Notes under the pieces: model-generated | Told to the model about the DNA's origin: nothing | Databases searched by the model: none | Seen by the model: the letters and a program-made list of their open reading frames with translations, nothing else | In this document: in pieces, positions 33,821 through 43,208 of the stretch | Position numbering within the stretch: the stretch's first letter is position 1 | Layout of the letters: the number at the start of each line of letters is the position of its first letter | From: Polyangiaceae bacterium | Lineage (GTDB): Bacteria; Myxococcota_A; Polyangia; Polyangiales; Polyangiaceae | NCBI GenBank assembly: GCA_025353725.1 | Contig: JANXOF010000071.1 | Coordinates: 1 to 51,027 of the forward strand | DNA: 51,027 nt | Reading direction: 5' to 3' | Made by a program: the position numbers and the translations under genes

Positions 33821-36166
33821 TCAGTCAGGAACCGGGAGGGAATTGATCCAGGCTTCAATGATCGCGACGCCTTCAGGGTCGACGCGCGTTCGTCCGAGCG
33901 GCGGCATACGCAAATCGGGATCTGTCGCATTTATGCGCTGGTACAGGATCGACCCCTTCGCGTTACCCGGCGCGACGAGTGAGGCATTGAGTAAACCGAA
34001 TGCCGTCGCCATCGAAGCGTTGTGATGCGGGGCGTTCACGAGCGCCCGATTCTCGGGGGCGACGCCAGGAAGCGCGTTCCAAGTCGCTCCGCCGAGATAC
34101 GACGCGCCGGGGTGATGACAGGAAGAGCAATTCGCCTCGAGCCAAGCACTCGCGCGCGCCTCGATGGAGGCGGCTTTATCGCTGGGCTGAGCGAGTGCGG
34201 CGGGAGACAACCCCAAACTCTGCGTGTCAAAGATCCCCTTCGACGCAAGGGCTGCCAGCTGCCCGAGCCCGCCCGCTCCGCCGTCGACGCCCTCCGCGCC
34301 GTCCGCGATCGCAAAGTTGAGCTGTTCGCCGCGGAACGCGAGAACGCGATTCTCGGCGCGATGGCAGGACCAACACTCTCCACTACTTGGATAGTGCCAC
34401 GTACGGGACTCTGCAGACACCTCGTCCGCAATAGTTTCGTCAACAGCATCAATAACCAGATTCGCGTCCGTGCCTTGCGCGTTCCAGCGGTAGGTAACTC
34501 CGTACGTTGTTTCCGTGCCCACGACGAGCACACGCGTTTCCAACTTACGCGAGCGCCCACCGACGGGCTTCGCGGTCGGGGGAAGCTCAAAGTGCTTGAC
34601 CATCATGGACCCAGGCGGAAACGTCACAGTACCTGAAGCCGTCATCAACGCGGTCTGCCCCGCCGGAACATAAGCGAATCGGTGTTTCGACAGTCCGTCA
34701 GACCATAGGGGAGACCGAACAGCATACGGGACGACGGCCGAAGGCGGCTTCATCGTGCTCAAGTTGCGGAAGAGATGCGTATCCGAAAGCTTCAACGGAA
34801 TGCCGTGTGGACCGGGCGCGCGCACGAGCTTCAGGATTTTGCTCCAAGCGATAAGGTAAATCTCCCCGTCCGCGTCTTGGCCAAAGCCCACGGGCGCGTT
34901 CGCCGTATTTGACTCGAGCAGCGAAGTGCGCTTTCCGGCGCCGGTGTCGAGTGCCCACACGCGTCCGGTCGGCCAATCCGAATAGACGAACCGACCGGCA
35001 AGTTCCGGCAGCGCCGCCCCGCGATAGACGTATCCCCCCATGACCGCCGTAAGGTCGCCAAGCGTCGCATGGAGGTATTCGAACGCCGGGGCTTTAGCCG
35101 TTCCGATGACGGGATTCCGAACGACTTTTACCCGAGTTCCCTCGATGAAAGGCCATTGGTAGTTTCCTCCGGCGACAACGTTGTTAATTTCTTCGCGAAA
35201 ACTGTCTCCGACGTCACCGAGCCAAAGCGCGCCCCCCGCGCGGTCGAAATTGAAGCTGTACGGATTTCGGAAACCGAGCGCAAAGTATTCCTCATTAGCC
35301 GATGCGATGCCGACGAATGGGTTACTATTCGGTATAAAATAACCATTCGTCGTCGCGCCCAAGGGCTGACGCGGCGCGGGATGACTTACCCCGCCCCCTA
35401 CGGAATCAACATCAATCCTGAAAATGCCACTAAATAACCCTCCGTCCAGACGTTGGGTCGTCGCATCGGGCCGGGTGTCATCGCCGTTACCGAAGTAGAG
35501 AAAGCCGTCAGGACCGAAACGAAGATGTGCACCATTGTGCTCGGTCGCGCCTTCCGTTTGTTCGAGCATGACGAGCTGCGACGCGGGGTCAAAGAGTTTG
35601 GTCGCGGGATTCCATGTAAAGCGCGAGAGACGCTGATGTGTTGGTGCGCCCTCCGCGTTGTACCAGACGTACGCGTAGGGTTTGGGCGCGAGCGGGTCGG
35701 CAAACTTCGGGTGAAGCGCCATTCCGAGCGCGCCCGCCTCGCCGCGCATCGCCACGAGCCCCCCGAAGTCGAGAACAAGCGTCCGCGCGCCACCTCCATG
35801 CAGCCGAACGATATGTCCGCCGCGCTGAAGCACGAAAGGCTCCTTCGAACCGACGGGCCAATCCATATCCATCGCACCGGAAAGGAAGGTTCCCGGAAAC
35901 GCATCGACCAGCGTAAAGCCGAACAGCAACGGTACCGCATCGGGAAACGCTACGGGAGGCACGTCAGGGCCATCGACAACCACCGTCTCGACGCTCGTTC
36001 CGTCTCCCGAGTCGGCGTTCGCGCTTGCGTTGCCGTTCGCGCGCCCATCTCCTCCGGCCTCACCTGGTCTTGCGCCTGTGTCTGCGACGTCCGCCGCGCA
36101 TGCGACAACAGCGGCAACGGCGGCAACGGCGACCATCGAAGAAGTCAGGTATCGCGTGCTCGACAT
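33821..36166 (-). CDS. PQQ-type sugar dehydrogenase fused to a di-haem cytochrome domain
   Basis: 781 residues. The signal ends in a lipobox (AVVAC). Residues about 80-450 match the glucose/sorbosone dehydrogenase propeller: EAGALGMALHPKFAD, EHNGAHLRFGPDGFLYFGNG, FALGFRNPYSFNFDRAGG and GDVGDSFREEINNVVAGGNY. The C-terminal 300 residues resemble the SO2930-type diheme region and contain two canonical haem sites, CWSCH and CSSCH, each followed by the expected residues. It should oxidise a sugar or alcohol with PQQ and pass electrons to haem c outside the cytoplasm. The substrate is unknown. It converges on the Cys-repeat lipoprotein gene. Confidence 0.85.
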   Translation of the reverse strand: MSSTRYLTSSMVAVAAVAAVVACAADVADTGARPGEAGGDGRANGNASANADSGDGTSVETVVVDGPDVPPVAFPDAVPLLFGFTLVDAFPGTFLSGAMDMDWPVGSKEPFVLQRGGHIVRLHGGGARTLVLDFGGLVAMRGEAGALGMALHPKFADPLAPKPYAYVWYNAEGAPTHQRLSRFTWNPATKLFDPASQLVMLEQTEGATEHNGAHLRFGPDGFLYFGNGDDTRPDATTQRLDGGLFSGIFRIDVDSVGGGVSHPAPRQPLGATTNGYFIPNSNPFVGIASANEEYFALGFRNPYSFNFDRAGGALWLGDVGDSFREEINNVVAGGNYQWPFIEGTRVKVVRNPVIGTAKAPAFEYLHATLGDLTAVMGGYVYRGAALPELAGRFVYSDWPTGRVWALDTGAGKRTSLLESNTANAPVGFGQDADGEIYLIAWSKILKLVRAPGPHGIPLKLSDTHLFRNLSTMKPPSAVVPYAVRSPLWSDGLSKHRFAYVPAGQTALMTASGTVTFPPGSMMVKHFELPPTAKPVGGRSRKLETRVLVVGTETTYGVTYRWNAQGTDANLVIDAVDETIADEVSAESRTWHYPSSGECWSCHRAENRVLAFRGEQLNFAIADGAEGVDGGAGGLGQLAALASKGIFDTQSLGLSPAALAQPSDKAASIEARASAWLEANCSSCHHPGASYLGGATWNALPGVAPENRALVNAPHHNASMATAFGLLNASLVAPGNAKGSILYQRINATDPDLRMPPLGRTRVDPEGVAIIEAWINSLPVPD

Positions 36167-36303
36167 CAGAAGACGTTAACGCATCGACCCGGCAATACAA
36201 TGCGGCTTCGCGGCTAAATGCCTGACTTTAAAAAGGCGCAGCCACCTGCCGCACACGCGACACGGATAGAAGTCAACGTCACACGGGCGCCTACCCTTTT
36301 ACC

Positions 36304-37596
36304 TTAGTACGTAAACGCAATAGGAACCGTGATCGCTTGACTCATCGGGACGTCAAACCGCATCCCCAAAATAGCCGTACCGGCGCAAGTCTGGATGTCG
36401 GGTTGAAGGGGCGGGTCGAACTTGGTGGCCTCAACTTCGCCAGCGCTATTAAGCGTCAATGTGAGCGAGCTCGATACACTCGCACGAACGTTCCCGTTCG
36501 GGGGGCTTCGAGATGCGCACTCGCGCACCGCCTGCGCGAGGGCTTGGCGAGACGAAACGGCCCGTCGCCCCGCGTCGACGAAAGCGAAGCCGCCGGGAGT
36601 AGGGGGTTGCGCGCGGTCTGCGACTCTCCCGCTAGGAAGCGGCGGTCGAGGTAAGAGCACGCCGCTCATCGGGTCCTGGAGCGTGGTCGGCGTTTTCTCG
36701 GTCGGGCCCTCAAACGGCCCTAGGGGGATCGCCGCGCGCACGGACGCAGGCGCATAATCGACCCTCAACGTTCCAGGCAAATCGCCCGCATCGAACTCGA
36801 CGTGCGCGGGCGCAATGACGTCGGTGCCATGCGTCAGACCGGTGGCTGGGGGGATTCCGATCGACACCACCCCCTCCGTGAGGTCGACGGTGATACGCGT
36901 TCCGCTGCGGGCGACACGAAGGTGGGTCCCATGAACCGCAACGCGGACGGTGGTTTGGTCTGCGGCGATGTCTACGGCGAACGCTTCGCCGAAGGGCACG
37001 GGTGTCACCTTCGCTTCGACCGCCCCGTCGTCGAGCGCGACGACAAGCGACGAATCTGCCGAGGTGACGCGAGCGTGCGCGGTGGCTGCGCGAGAATCGG
37101 CGGCCACGCCTTCAAGAAGCCAGTAAACTTTTTCTGGTCGCTCGAACACGGCACGAGCGCCGCTTACGTCCAGCGGGTCTCCGACATGGAGTTCGTATCC
37201 TCCGCCTGCCTTCACACCGCGAATGCGTATGTCTCCCGACCCCACCACTGCGCGAAGCGCGCCGACCCTTTCGGTTGCGGCGGGGCGAGTCACGATCTCA
37301 GCGCGCGGCACGCGAGGCGCGACTCGGGAGAAAAGAACAAGGGCTGCGGCTGCAGCGACGAGCATGCCGCCGCCGAGGCCGACCGTAAGCGCACGCCGCC
37401 GCGTAAAGCGCGGAGCGCGCGCGCCAGCCGCATTCGCCGTCAGAGAAGATCGCTCCGCGCTCAATTGCGCAAGGAGGCGGCTCTCCATCGCGGCCCAAGC
37501 CTCGTTACTCACCTTAGGTAAGCTCTCACGTTTGGCCTCGTCGATGAGGCGGTCAAGCGCGCCGGACCGTGCCGGGGGAACATCGAGACTACTCAT
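36304..37596 (-). CDS. FecR-domain membrane protein, putative anti-sigma factor
   Basis: 430 residues. A cytoplasmic N-terminal helical part (about 1-70, with DRLIDEAKRESLPKVSNEAW) is followed by one membrane helix (ALTVGLGGGMLVAAAAALVLF) and a FecR-like domain: YELHVGDPLDVSG, FAVDIAADQTTVRVAVHGTH and VDLTEGVVSIGI. The last 60 residues, ending AGTAILGMRFDVP then ITVPIAFTY, resemble the AgmX/PglI-type C-terminal domain of myxobacteria. The ATG overlaps the last eight bases of the sigma-factor gene, so the two are translationally coupled, the standard sigma/anti-sigma layout. Whether it senses a ligand outside the cell is inference. Confidence 0.82.
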   Translation of the reverse strand: MSSLDVPPARSGALDRLIDEAKRESLPKVSNEAWAAMESRLLAQLSAERSSLTANAAGARAPRFTRRRALTVGLGGGMLVAAAAALVLFSRVAPRVPRAEIVTRPAATERVGALRAVVGSGDIRIRGVKAGGGYELHVGDPLDVSGARAVFERPEKVYWLLEGVAADSRAATAHARVTSADSSLVVALDDGAVEAKVTPVPFGEAFAVDIAADQTTVRVAVHGTHLRVARSGTRITVDLTEGVVSIGIPPATGLTHGTDVIAPAHVEFDAGDLPGTLRVDYAPASVRAAIPLGPFEGPTEKTPTTLQDPMSGVLLPRPPLPSGRVADRAQPPTPGGFAFVDAGRRAVSSRQALAQAVRECASRSPPNGNVRASVSSSLTLTLNSAGEVEATKFDPPLQPDIQTCAGTAILGMRFDVPMSQAITVPIAFTY

Positions 37597-38395
37597 GACT
37601 TACAGCATTCTCCTCACTAAACTCGCTCGCGCCTAAGCCCCGAAAAGCCGCTAAGCTCGGCTCGTCGCCCAACATCGCTTCAAGCTCCCGCCGCGCGTAG
37701 AAAAGGCGCGTCCGCACGGTGAGAACTGGTGCTTCGACAAGTTCTGCAATCTGCGCCGGCGACATTCCCTCGAACTCGTGAAGTATGAAAACTACACGTT
37801 TTTTATCGGCTAGCCTCGCCACCAATCGCTGAAAAGCACGGACGCGGAGGCGGCGTTCGACGTCTTCGTCCGGGCTAGTTTGTGTCTCGTCAACGACGCT
37901 GTCACCTTGGATCTCCTGCGTTAGGACCGGACGCGCGCGCGCCGAACGCCGGTGCATCAACACCACGTTGAGCGTGATCCGATGAAGCCACGTCGTGAAC
38001 TTCGCATCACCGCGGAAGCTTTTTAAGCTTCGGAATACCTGTACGAAGACCTCCTGAACCACGTCTTCGAGGTCGGCAGGCTCGCGAAGCATTCGGAAAA
38101 CGAGGCGTGCCACGTGAGTCCGATGGCGAGCGAAGAGCGTTCGGAAGGCTTCCGAGTCACCCGATGCGGCCCTCGCCACGACGGCGTCTTCATCCCCCTC
38201 GCGGCGCGAACCACCTTCGCACAACGGCGCGCCTAGCGAACCCGACTCGTCCTCGCGCATGGCACGTCCTATCACACGAACGTGGGAAATCGGTGAGACG
38301 GGCAGGCTGGAAACGGTGTGAGTGATCGCTTGACTGCCCGCACGCGAGCTTGCCGCGGTTCGAGCCGGACGAACCATGTTGACGACAACGCTCAT
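37589..38395 (-). CDS. ECF-type RNA polymerase sigma factor
   Basis: 268 residues from ATG 38395, chosen because GGAGG lies five bases upstream and the ATG overlaps the stop of a small upstream frame (ATGA). An ATG at 38260 would give a 223-residue protein closer to the normal ECF length, and remains possible. Region 2 is clear: AFRTLFARHRTHVARLVFRM, DLEDVVQEVFVQVFRSLKSF and FTTWLHRITLNVVLMHRR. Region 4 has RVVFILHEFEGMSPAQIAEL then VRTRLFYARREL. It overlaps the FecR-domain gene by eight bases, so it is probably controlled by that protein. The target promoters are not identifiable here. Confidence 0.87.
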   Translation of the reverse strand: MSVVVNMVRPARTAASSRAGSQAITHTVSSLPVSPISHVRVIGRAMREDESGSLGAPLCEGGSRREGDEDAVVARAASGDSEAFRTLFARHRTHVARLVFRMLREPADLEDVVQEVFVQVFRSLKSFRGDAKFTTWLHRITLNVVLMHRRSARARPVLTQEIQGDSVVDETQTSPDEDVERRLRVRAFQRLVARLADKKRVVFILHEFEGMSPAQIAELVEAPVLTVRTRLFYARRELEAMLGDEPSLAAFRGLGASEFSEENAVSHE

Positions 38396-38640
38396 TGCAC
38401 CCTCCGATGCGCCGCTTGCGTCGAGCATTCACCCGACGCCAGAATTTCATTCGTAAGGCGCACTGGAGCGACAAGGCCCTCGATGAAGCAGGTCCTCCCC
38501 TCTCCGGCGAGCGCCTGAAGACGAAGGGCGTACGACCGGTAGAAGACGTCTTGCTTGCGCCACGAGTTCCAAGTGCATAGCGTGCATGAAAGCTGAATTC
38601 CATGCGGCTCCGTGTGCACTCGGCATTGTCCTTCACTCAT
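38392..38640 (-). CDS. Possible small Cys-rich protein upstream of the sigma factor
   Basis: 82 residues, opening MSEGQCRVHTEPHGIQLSCT, with six cysteines, an aromatic-rich middle (CTWNSWRKQDVFYRSYALRL) and a basic end. Its TGA overlaps the ATG at 38395 as ATGA, and GGAGG sits at its 3' end, which is the pattern of translational coupling. An inverted repeat lies seven bases upstream of its start. Codon use is only moderately GC-biased. No family is recognised. It may be a real small regulator or leader, or only a chance frame. Confidence 0.45.
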   Translation of the reverse strand: MSEGQCRVHTEPHGIQLSCTLCTWNSWRKQDVFYRSYALRLQALAGEGRTCFIEGLVAPVRLTNEILASGECSTQAAHRRVQ

Positions 38641-38646
38641 TTAGTG

Positions 38647-38660
38647 ATGTCCCGACATCG
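38647..38660. promoter_or_regulatory. Inverted repeat next to the small-ORF/sigma operon
   Basis: GATGTC-CC-GACATC, two six-base arms around a two-base centre, sits six to twenty bases upstream of the leftward start at 38640. That is the spacing of an operator near a promoter or of a short hairpin in the 5' leader. The binder is unknown; autoregulation by the sigma operon or a small regulator is possible. Confidence 0.4.
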
Positions 38661-39000
38661 AATTATTGCCTCACGGCAACAGGCGCGTCTCGTAGTACTA
38701 GCAACCCTCATTGTTAGGCTGCGCCGTTCAGGCAGCGTCAAACGCGCTCGATGTGGGTCGCGATGCGAGGAGCTCGAGGGGCTTTTTTATGCCCAACGTC
38801 AGCGTCCCGAACCGACGGAGAACGAAGACTTGTAGAGTTCATTGATTCGGTGGCGCGCGGGGAACCGTTCCATACCGCTTACGCCGCGCGACGCTCCCCC
38901 GCCAAGTAGCCCGTGACCGCCCAGGCGAGGCAATCGCGCCTTGCGCGTTATCGATGAACAATCAGGGTCAGGCGCGGGTTGCTCTGGTAGCCTTCGACAC
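38661..39000. other. Intergenic region
   Basis: About 340 bases between the leftward sigma operon and the rightward lipoprotein. It contains a GCTGC/GCAGC hairpin near 38720 and a GC-rich stretch followed by six Ts at 38774-38779, which could end a small RNA or terminate a leader transcript. No protein frame is convincing and no tRNA is seen. Confidence 0.35.
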
Positions 39001-39714
39001 ATGCCTCGCCCTCGCTTTGCTTCACTCGGGATGATGGCCGTTGCGATCTCGGGCTGCGTAACTGTCCTCGGCGAATATAGCGTTCCGTCGGCGAACGTGA
39101 GCCCAGAGGGTCCCCGAGAAGAGTTGTCGGACGCACGCGTACCCGAGGGTGTCGACGCGGCTGCGTCGACGACGACGAGAGACGCTGCGCCTCGTCCGAA
39201 CGACGCCGCATCGCCCACTTCGGACGGAGGCGTCGGGGACGGAGGCGCGTGCGGCCGCGGTCCGGCGAACCGAAACGTCTTGCGAGGCGCACAAGTCGTC
39301 GTGTCTTCGACCTACGGCGGGGGCTACGAAGGCACGAGGTTGAACGACGGAGACCTTTGCACGAGCTGGTACGCGAAGACGGGAGCCTGCGCGCCCTCCC
39401 AGGGCATCCAGTACGCATGCGCCGGAACATCAATCACGTTTCAGTTCTCCATGCCGACCCTTGTGCGAACCGCGGTCCTTTTCGGGAATCGCGACAGCTA
39501 TCAAAACTCCGCCTACAATGTGAAGTCTGCGAGGCTCGTGGCACGCACGACCTTCGGCACGGAGGTCTCGGCGGCGTTTGAGTTTTCGAGTAACTCGAAC
39601 GATGCCAAAGCTTCTCTCTCACCGCAGGCGATGGTTACCTCTCTCGAAATTCAGATCCTCACCGCGGACGGCTCCGGCCCAGGGCTCGGAGAGGTCGAGG
39701 CCTACCCGGACTGA
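39001..39714 (+). CDS. Lipoprotein with discoidin/F5-8-type-like domain
   Basis: 237 residues from ATG 39001, which gives a signal ending in lipobox ISGC; the frame upstream to 38941 is rejected. A linker rich in Asp, Ala and Pro (about 30-85) leads into a domain starting NRNVLRGAQVVVSSTYGGGY, continuing with LNDGDLCTSWYAKTG, ITFQFSMPTLVRTAVLFGNR and ending EIQILTADGSGPGLGEVEAY. The 'A-x-x-x-S-S-x-...-L-x-DG-x-x-x-x-W' and 'G-x-x-E-V-E' features are those of galactose-binding-like F5/8 domains, so binding to a carbohydrate is likely. It is monocistronic. Confidence 0.68.
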   Translation: MPRPRFASLGMMAVAISGCVTVLGEYSVPSANVSPEGPREELSDARVPEGVDAAASTTTRDAAPRPNDAASPTSDGGVGDGGACGRGPANRNVLRGAQVVVSSTYGGGYEGTRLNDGDLCTSWYAKTGACAPSQGIQYACAGTSITFQFSMPTLVRTAVLFGNRDSYQNSAYNVKSARLVARTTFGTEVSAAFEFSSNSNDAKASLSPQAMVTSLEIQILTADGSGPGLGEVEAYPD

Positions 39715-39867
39715 CGCCACATTTTGGTAGGGCGACTGCTCGCGGTTTGACTTCTCTTATGCAATGTAGATCAAGCTCACAAACGAGGCTTGCCGCTTGC
39801 CGTACACGTCTAAATCTGATGCGACGACGGAATCGAGGTTTCGGCTATGGATACCGAACGACGCGGG

Positions 39868-40587
39868 TCACGAAGCGGAGGTGCGGGGTCGGGGCGAACG
39901 GGCAAATTCGACCGCGACGGCCCGAGCGACTTCTTCGCCGATGCGCCGCGCGTCGTCGAGGCGTGAGTTGCCACGCTCGAAGCCGGGCCACTCGAGAATC
40001 ACGCACCCGCGGCGGTAGGCGAAGACGACGCGATCGCGCTGTCGAAACCCGAGAAGCATGCGCTTCACGACGTCGGTCAGCACGCGCTCGGAGAAACCGG
40101 CGGGACGCTCGCGAACCTCGATGCGACCTGGGCCGCCCTCGCCCACCACGACGGTAAGTGCTCCGAGAAGCGCGCTCTCCGGCCGAACGATGAGGCGTGT
40201 ACGGAGGGTCGCCTCGCGCCCGCGCGTGGAGACACGGAGTTTGGCGCCGCACGCACTCCAGACGAGAGAGGCGGCAGTGCGGTTTGGCCAGTCGCCTATC
40301 GGTTCGACGAACTCGAGCCCTCGGCTCTCAGCGTAGCTACGCCATGTCGTGGCTAGCGCTTCGTGGTTTTTCGCGTTGACCGACCAAAAAAGAATGAACC
40401 CGACAATTACGAATGGCGTGAGCACGACGAAGAACGCCGCCGCGAGAAGGTCATAGCCCACGGCTTGGGTGATAGGCCAAAGGTTCGCGTCGTCAAGCTC
40501 CAATCGCCGCTCACGAAGCCCGTGGCGATCGAACCTGACCTTGGTAACCGGCGTATTTTTCTCGGATACACCAACAGATGCTTCCAA
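39868..40587 (-). CDS. Hypothetical membrane protein
   Basis: 239 residues. One hydrophobic stretch (about 45-70, DLLAAAFFVVLTPFVIVGFILF, with W-S-V-N after it) is followed by a soluble domain of about 165 residues with ALATTWRSYAESRGLEFVEP, TRLIVRPESALLGALTVVVG and FAYRRGCVILEWPGFERG. A conserved DUF in myxobacteria seems likely, but I do not recognise it. It starts 22 bases downstream of recN's stop in the same direction and is probably cotranscribed. Confidence 0.65.
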   Translation of the reverse strand: MEASVGVSEKNTPVTKVRFDRHGLRERRLELDDANLWPITQAVGYDLLAAAFFVVLTPFVIVGFILFWSVNAKNHEALATTWRSYAESRGLEFVEPIGDWPNRTAASLVWSACGAKLRVSTRGREATLRTRLIVRPESALLGALTVVVGEGGPGRIEVRERPAGFSERVLTDVVKRMLLGFRQRDRVVFAYRRGCVILEWPGFERGNSRLDDARRIGEEVARAVAVEFARSPRPRTSAS

Positions 40588-40608
40588 AAAGGCGCATGCG
40601 CACTTCCT

Positions 40609-42309
40609 TTATTTTTTCGCGTCGATGAGTTCTACAGCCGCACGGCGCGCCGCCTCGCCGACTTTGACTCCGCCTATCATGCGCGCAATTTCCTCAATGC
40701 GCTCTTGGTCGGTCAGCCGCTTTACAGTGCTCGTCGTGCGCCCCTTCGTCTCGGTTTTACCGACGACGAAGTGGTGGTCGCAAAGTGCCGCGATTTGCGG
40801 AAGATGTGTAATACACAGAACTTGCCGATAACGCGCGACGTCCGCTATCGCGCGACCAATGACTTCGGCTATCGCGCCGCTCACGCCCGCGTCGACTTCG
40901 TCGAACACATAGAGTCCTGCCGGGCCTTTTTCGGCGAGCACGCGTTTGAGCGCCAAGAGCGCACGGGAGAGCTCACCGCCGCTCGCGATCTTTCGTAATG
41001 GCCTCGGGTCCTCGCCCTTGTTCGGCGCAATCAGGAATTCGACGCGGTCAATGCCACTTTGCGTCAGGCGCGCGCCGTCGACCGCGGGCAGATCACCCGA
41101 GTGAGGCGCAGGTACCGCAGAAACGTCGACTACCACGCGCGCGCGCCCCATCCCGAGCCCCGCGAGCTCTTTGCCAATCGCGTCGGCGAGGTTCGCCGCG
41201 GCGTCACGTCGCTTTCGCGAGAGCGTTCGCGCCTCCGCGGCAACCGCCGCCAACGCGGCCGCGCGCGTGGCTTCAAGCTCCTCGCGGAGCTGACTTGCCC
41301 CCGCGAGCTGTTCAAGCTGCTTTTTCACCTCATCGCGATGCGCGAGGAGCTCGTGCGTCGACGGGCCGTGCTTGCGAAGGAGCTTTTGAAGCCGGAACCA
41401 CCGATCGTCGACCTCCGCCAAACGACCCTCGTTCGACTCGATGGCGCTCGCGTAGCGGGAGAGCGCCCGCGCCGCGTCCGCGAGCTCGGAGTGCGCGCTG
41501 TCGACCGTGCGCGCCAAGGGCGCGAGCGTTTGGTCGATCGCCGCCGCCGCCTCCAGATCGGCCGAGACGCGCGCGAGCTGGTCGCACACCGTGTCGTCGC
41601 CTTCATAAAGACGGTCGGCCGCGCCTTGCGTTTGGAGCTGCAGCTTCGACGCATGGCGAAGTCGCGCGCGCTCGCTCTCGAGCTCGCCTTCCTCGCCGAG
41701 TGACGGGTCGAGCTCTTCGATTTCTTTCAGTTGAAACGCGAGAAAGTCCTCGCGCTCGGCGCGATCGCGCTCGGCCTCGCGGACGCGCGTAAGTTCTCGG
41801 ACCACGGCACCGAGCGCCTCGACTTTTTCACTCAGGGCTTGGCGGAGCACGTCGAGCTTGCCGAACGCGTCGAGGTACTCGAGGTGCGTTCCCGGATCTG
41901 TGAGGCTCACGCTTTCGTGTTGCGAGGCGATGTCGCACAGGTCCGGCGCGAGGTCGGCGAGCTGCGCGGCCGTCGCGATTTTGCCATTGAGAAACGCGCG
42001 GCTGCGACCCTCGGCCTGCACCACGCGCCGCACCACGAGCTCGCCGTCACACGGCACCCCTGCCGCCTCGAGCTTTGCGGCGACGCGTGAGCTCGGCTCA
42101 ACCTCGAAAAGCGCCGCGACTTCGGCCTCACGCGCCCCGGATCGCACGACCTGGGGCTGCGCGCGCCCGCCGAGGACGAGCGCGATCGACTCGACCACCA
42201 TCGATTTGCCCGCGCCGGTTTCGCCCGTGAGCACGTTGAAGCCAGAGCCAAGTTCGAGCACCTGGTGCTCGATAAGAACAACGTTGTCTATCGTCAGCGA
42301 ATGCAGCAT
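40609..42309 (-). CDS. recN: DNA repair protein RecN
   Basis: 566 residues, the usual length. The SMC-like ATPase has Walker A GETGAGKS (29-36) at the N-terminus and the signature and Walker B at the C-terminal end: LRKIASGGELSRALLALKRV, then LYVFDEVDAGVSGAIAE and CITHLPQIAALCDHH. The middle is coiled coil (for example RVREAERDRAEREDFLAFQL). RecN acts early in double-strand-break repair with RecA. The C-terminal EIARMIGG is the family tail. It is followed, same strand, by the membrane protein gene. Confidence 0.96.
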   Translation of the reverse strand: MLHSLTIDNVVLIEHQVLELGSGFNVLTGETGAGKSMVVESIALVLGGRAQPQVVRSGAREAEVAALFEVEPSSRVAAKLEAAGVPCDGELVVRRVVQAEGRSRAFLNGKIATAAQLADLAPDLCDIASQHESVSLTDPGTHLEYLDAFGKLDVLRQALSEKVEALGAVVRELTRVREAERDRAEREDFLAFQLKEIEELDPSLGEEGELESERARLRHASKLQLQTQGAADRLYEGDDTVCDQLARVSADLEAAAAIDQTLAPLARTVDSAHSELADAARALSRYASAIESNEGRLAEVDDRWFRLQKLLRKHGPSTHELLAHRDEVKKQLEQLAGASQLREELEATRAAALAAVAAEARTLSRKRRDAAANLADAIGKELAGLGMGRARVVVDVSAVPAPHSGDLPAVDGARLTQSGIDRVEFLIAPNKGEDPRPLRKIASGGELSRALLALKRVLAEKGPAGLYVFDEVDAGVSGAIAEVIGRAIADVARYRQVLCITHLPQIAALCDHHFVVGKTETKGRTTSTVKRLTDQERIEEIARMIGGVKVGEAARRAAVELIDAKK

Positions 42310-42401
42310 CGAGGTGCATGCGGACTTACCCCAGGCCCTCCGCGCCTGCTACCCGCATCCGCGCGCCACAGCGCGTCGCTTTTTAGGCGTAGGCTCGGGC
42401 G

Positions 42402-43055
42402 ATGACCACACGCGTACTTCTCATCCGCCACGGCGCGACGGTTCTTTCCGCCGAAGATCGCTTTGCCGGCTCGACGGACGTGGAGCTCTCCAACGAGGGG
42501 CGAAGGCAAGCGCAGATGCTCGCCGCGCGTCTGGCGGAAATGCCCATCAAAGCGATCTACACGAGTCCCATGAAGCGGACGCGGGAGACGGCCGCCATTG
42601 TCGGGTCGCCGGCAACGCTCGACACTGTCGCCGAGCCAGGCCTTCGTGAAATCGACCACGGTCACTGGGAGGGACTGACGCGCAAGGACGTCGAAGCTCG
42701 GTTTCCAGAGGAGTATGCCGCCTGGGAGGAAGACCCGTTTACGTTCGCCCCCGAGGGTGGCGAGTCGGGGCTTTCGGTCATGGCTCGCTCCCTGCCGGCG
42801 CTTCGGGCGATCGTGATGCGGCATCCGCAGCAGACCATCGCTATCGTCTCGCACAAGGCGACGATCCGCCTTCTGCTCTCCAGCGTGCTCGGAATCGACG
42901 CGCGCGGTTACCGCGACCGCTTTGACCAGGCTCCCGCCTCGCTGAACATCCTCGACTTCAAGAGCACCGTGCGAGCGCGCCTCATGCTTTACAACGACAT
43001 CTCGCACTATGCGCCCCAAACGCATCGAACCCAGGGCCAGTTATCGAAGTGGTAG
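42402..43055 (+). CDS. Histidine phosphatase family protein (phosphoglycerate-mutase-like)
   Basis: 217 residues. The catalytic RHG is at 9-11 in LLIRHGATVLSAEDRFAG, and STDVELSNEGRRQAQMLA plus AIYTSPMKRTRETAAIVG complete the N-terminal half. The second conserved region is LREIDHGHWEGLTRKDVE, and AIVSHKATIRLLL carries the catalytic His of the C-terminal half. The group includes CobC/alpha-ribazole phosphatases, phosphoglycerate mutases and broad phosphatases; the substrate cannot be fixed. It is divergent from recN by 92 bases and its end is 153 bases before the pseudo-Fic gene. Confidence 0.88.
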   Translation: MTTRVLLIRHGATVLSAEDRFAGSTDVELSNEGRRQAQMLAARLAEMPIKAIYTSPMKRTRETAAIVGSPATLDTVAEPGLREIDHGHWEGLTRKDVEARFPEEYAAWEEDPFTFAPEGGESGLSVMARSLPALRAIVMRHPQQTIAIVSHKATIRLLLSSVLGIDARGYRDRFDQAPASLNILDFKSTVRARLMLYNDISHYAPQTHRTQGQLSKW

Positions 43056-43208
43056 CGTCGAACGAGCTCGGCTGTTTAGGCTGCCCACCTTTGACTACAT
43101 GACAAGAAATCGCTGATTTCATGTTCGATGGTTGTGAGGCCTTGACGAAGAAGAGGCCGCACCACTAGCGTGCGCGTCGTTCCCGCGACGTGCTCGGCGA
43201 AGGGCAAA

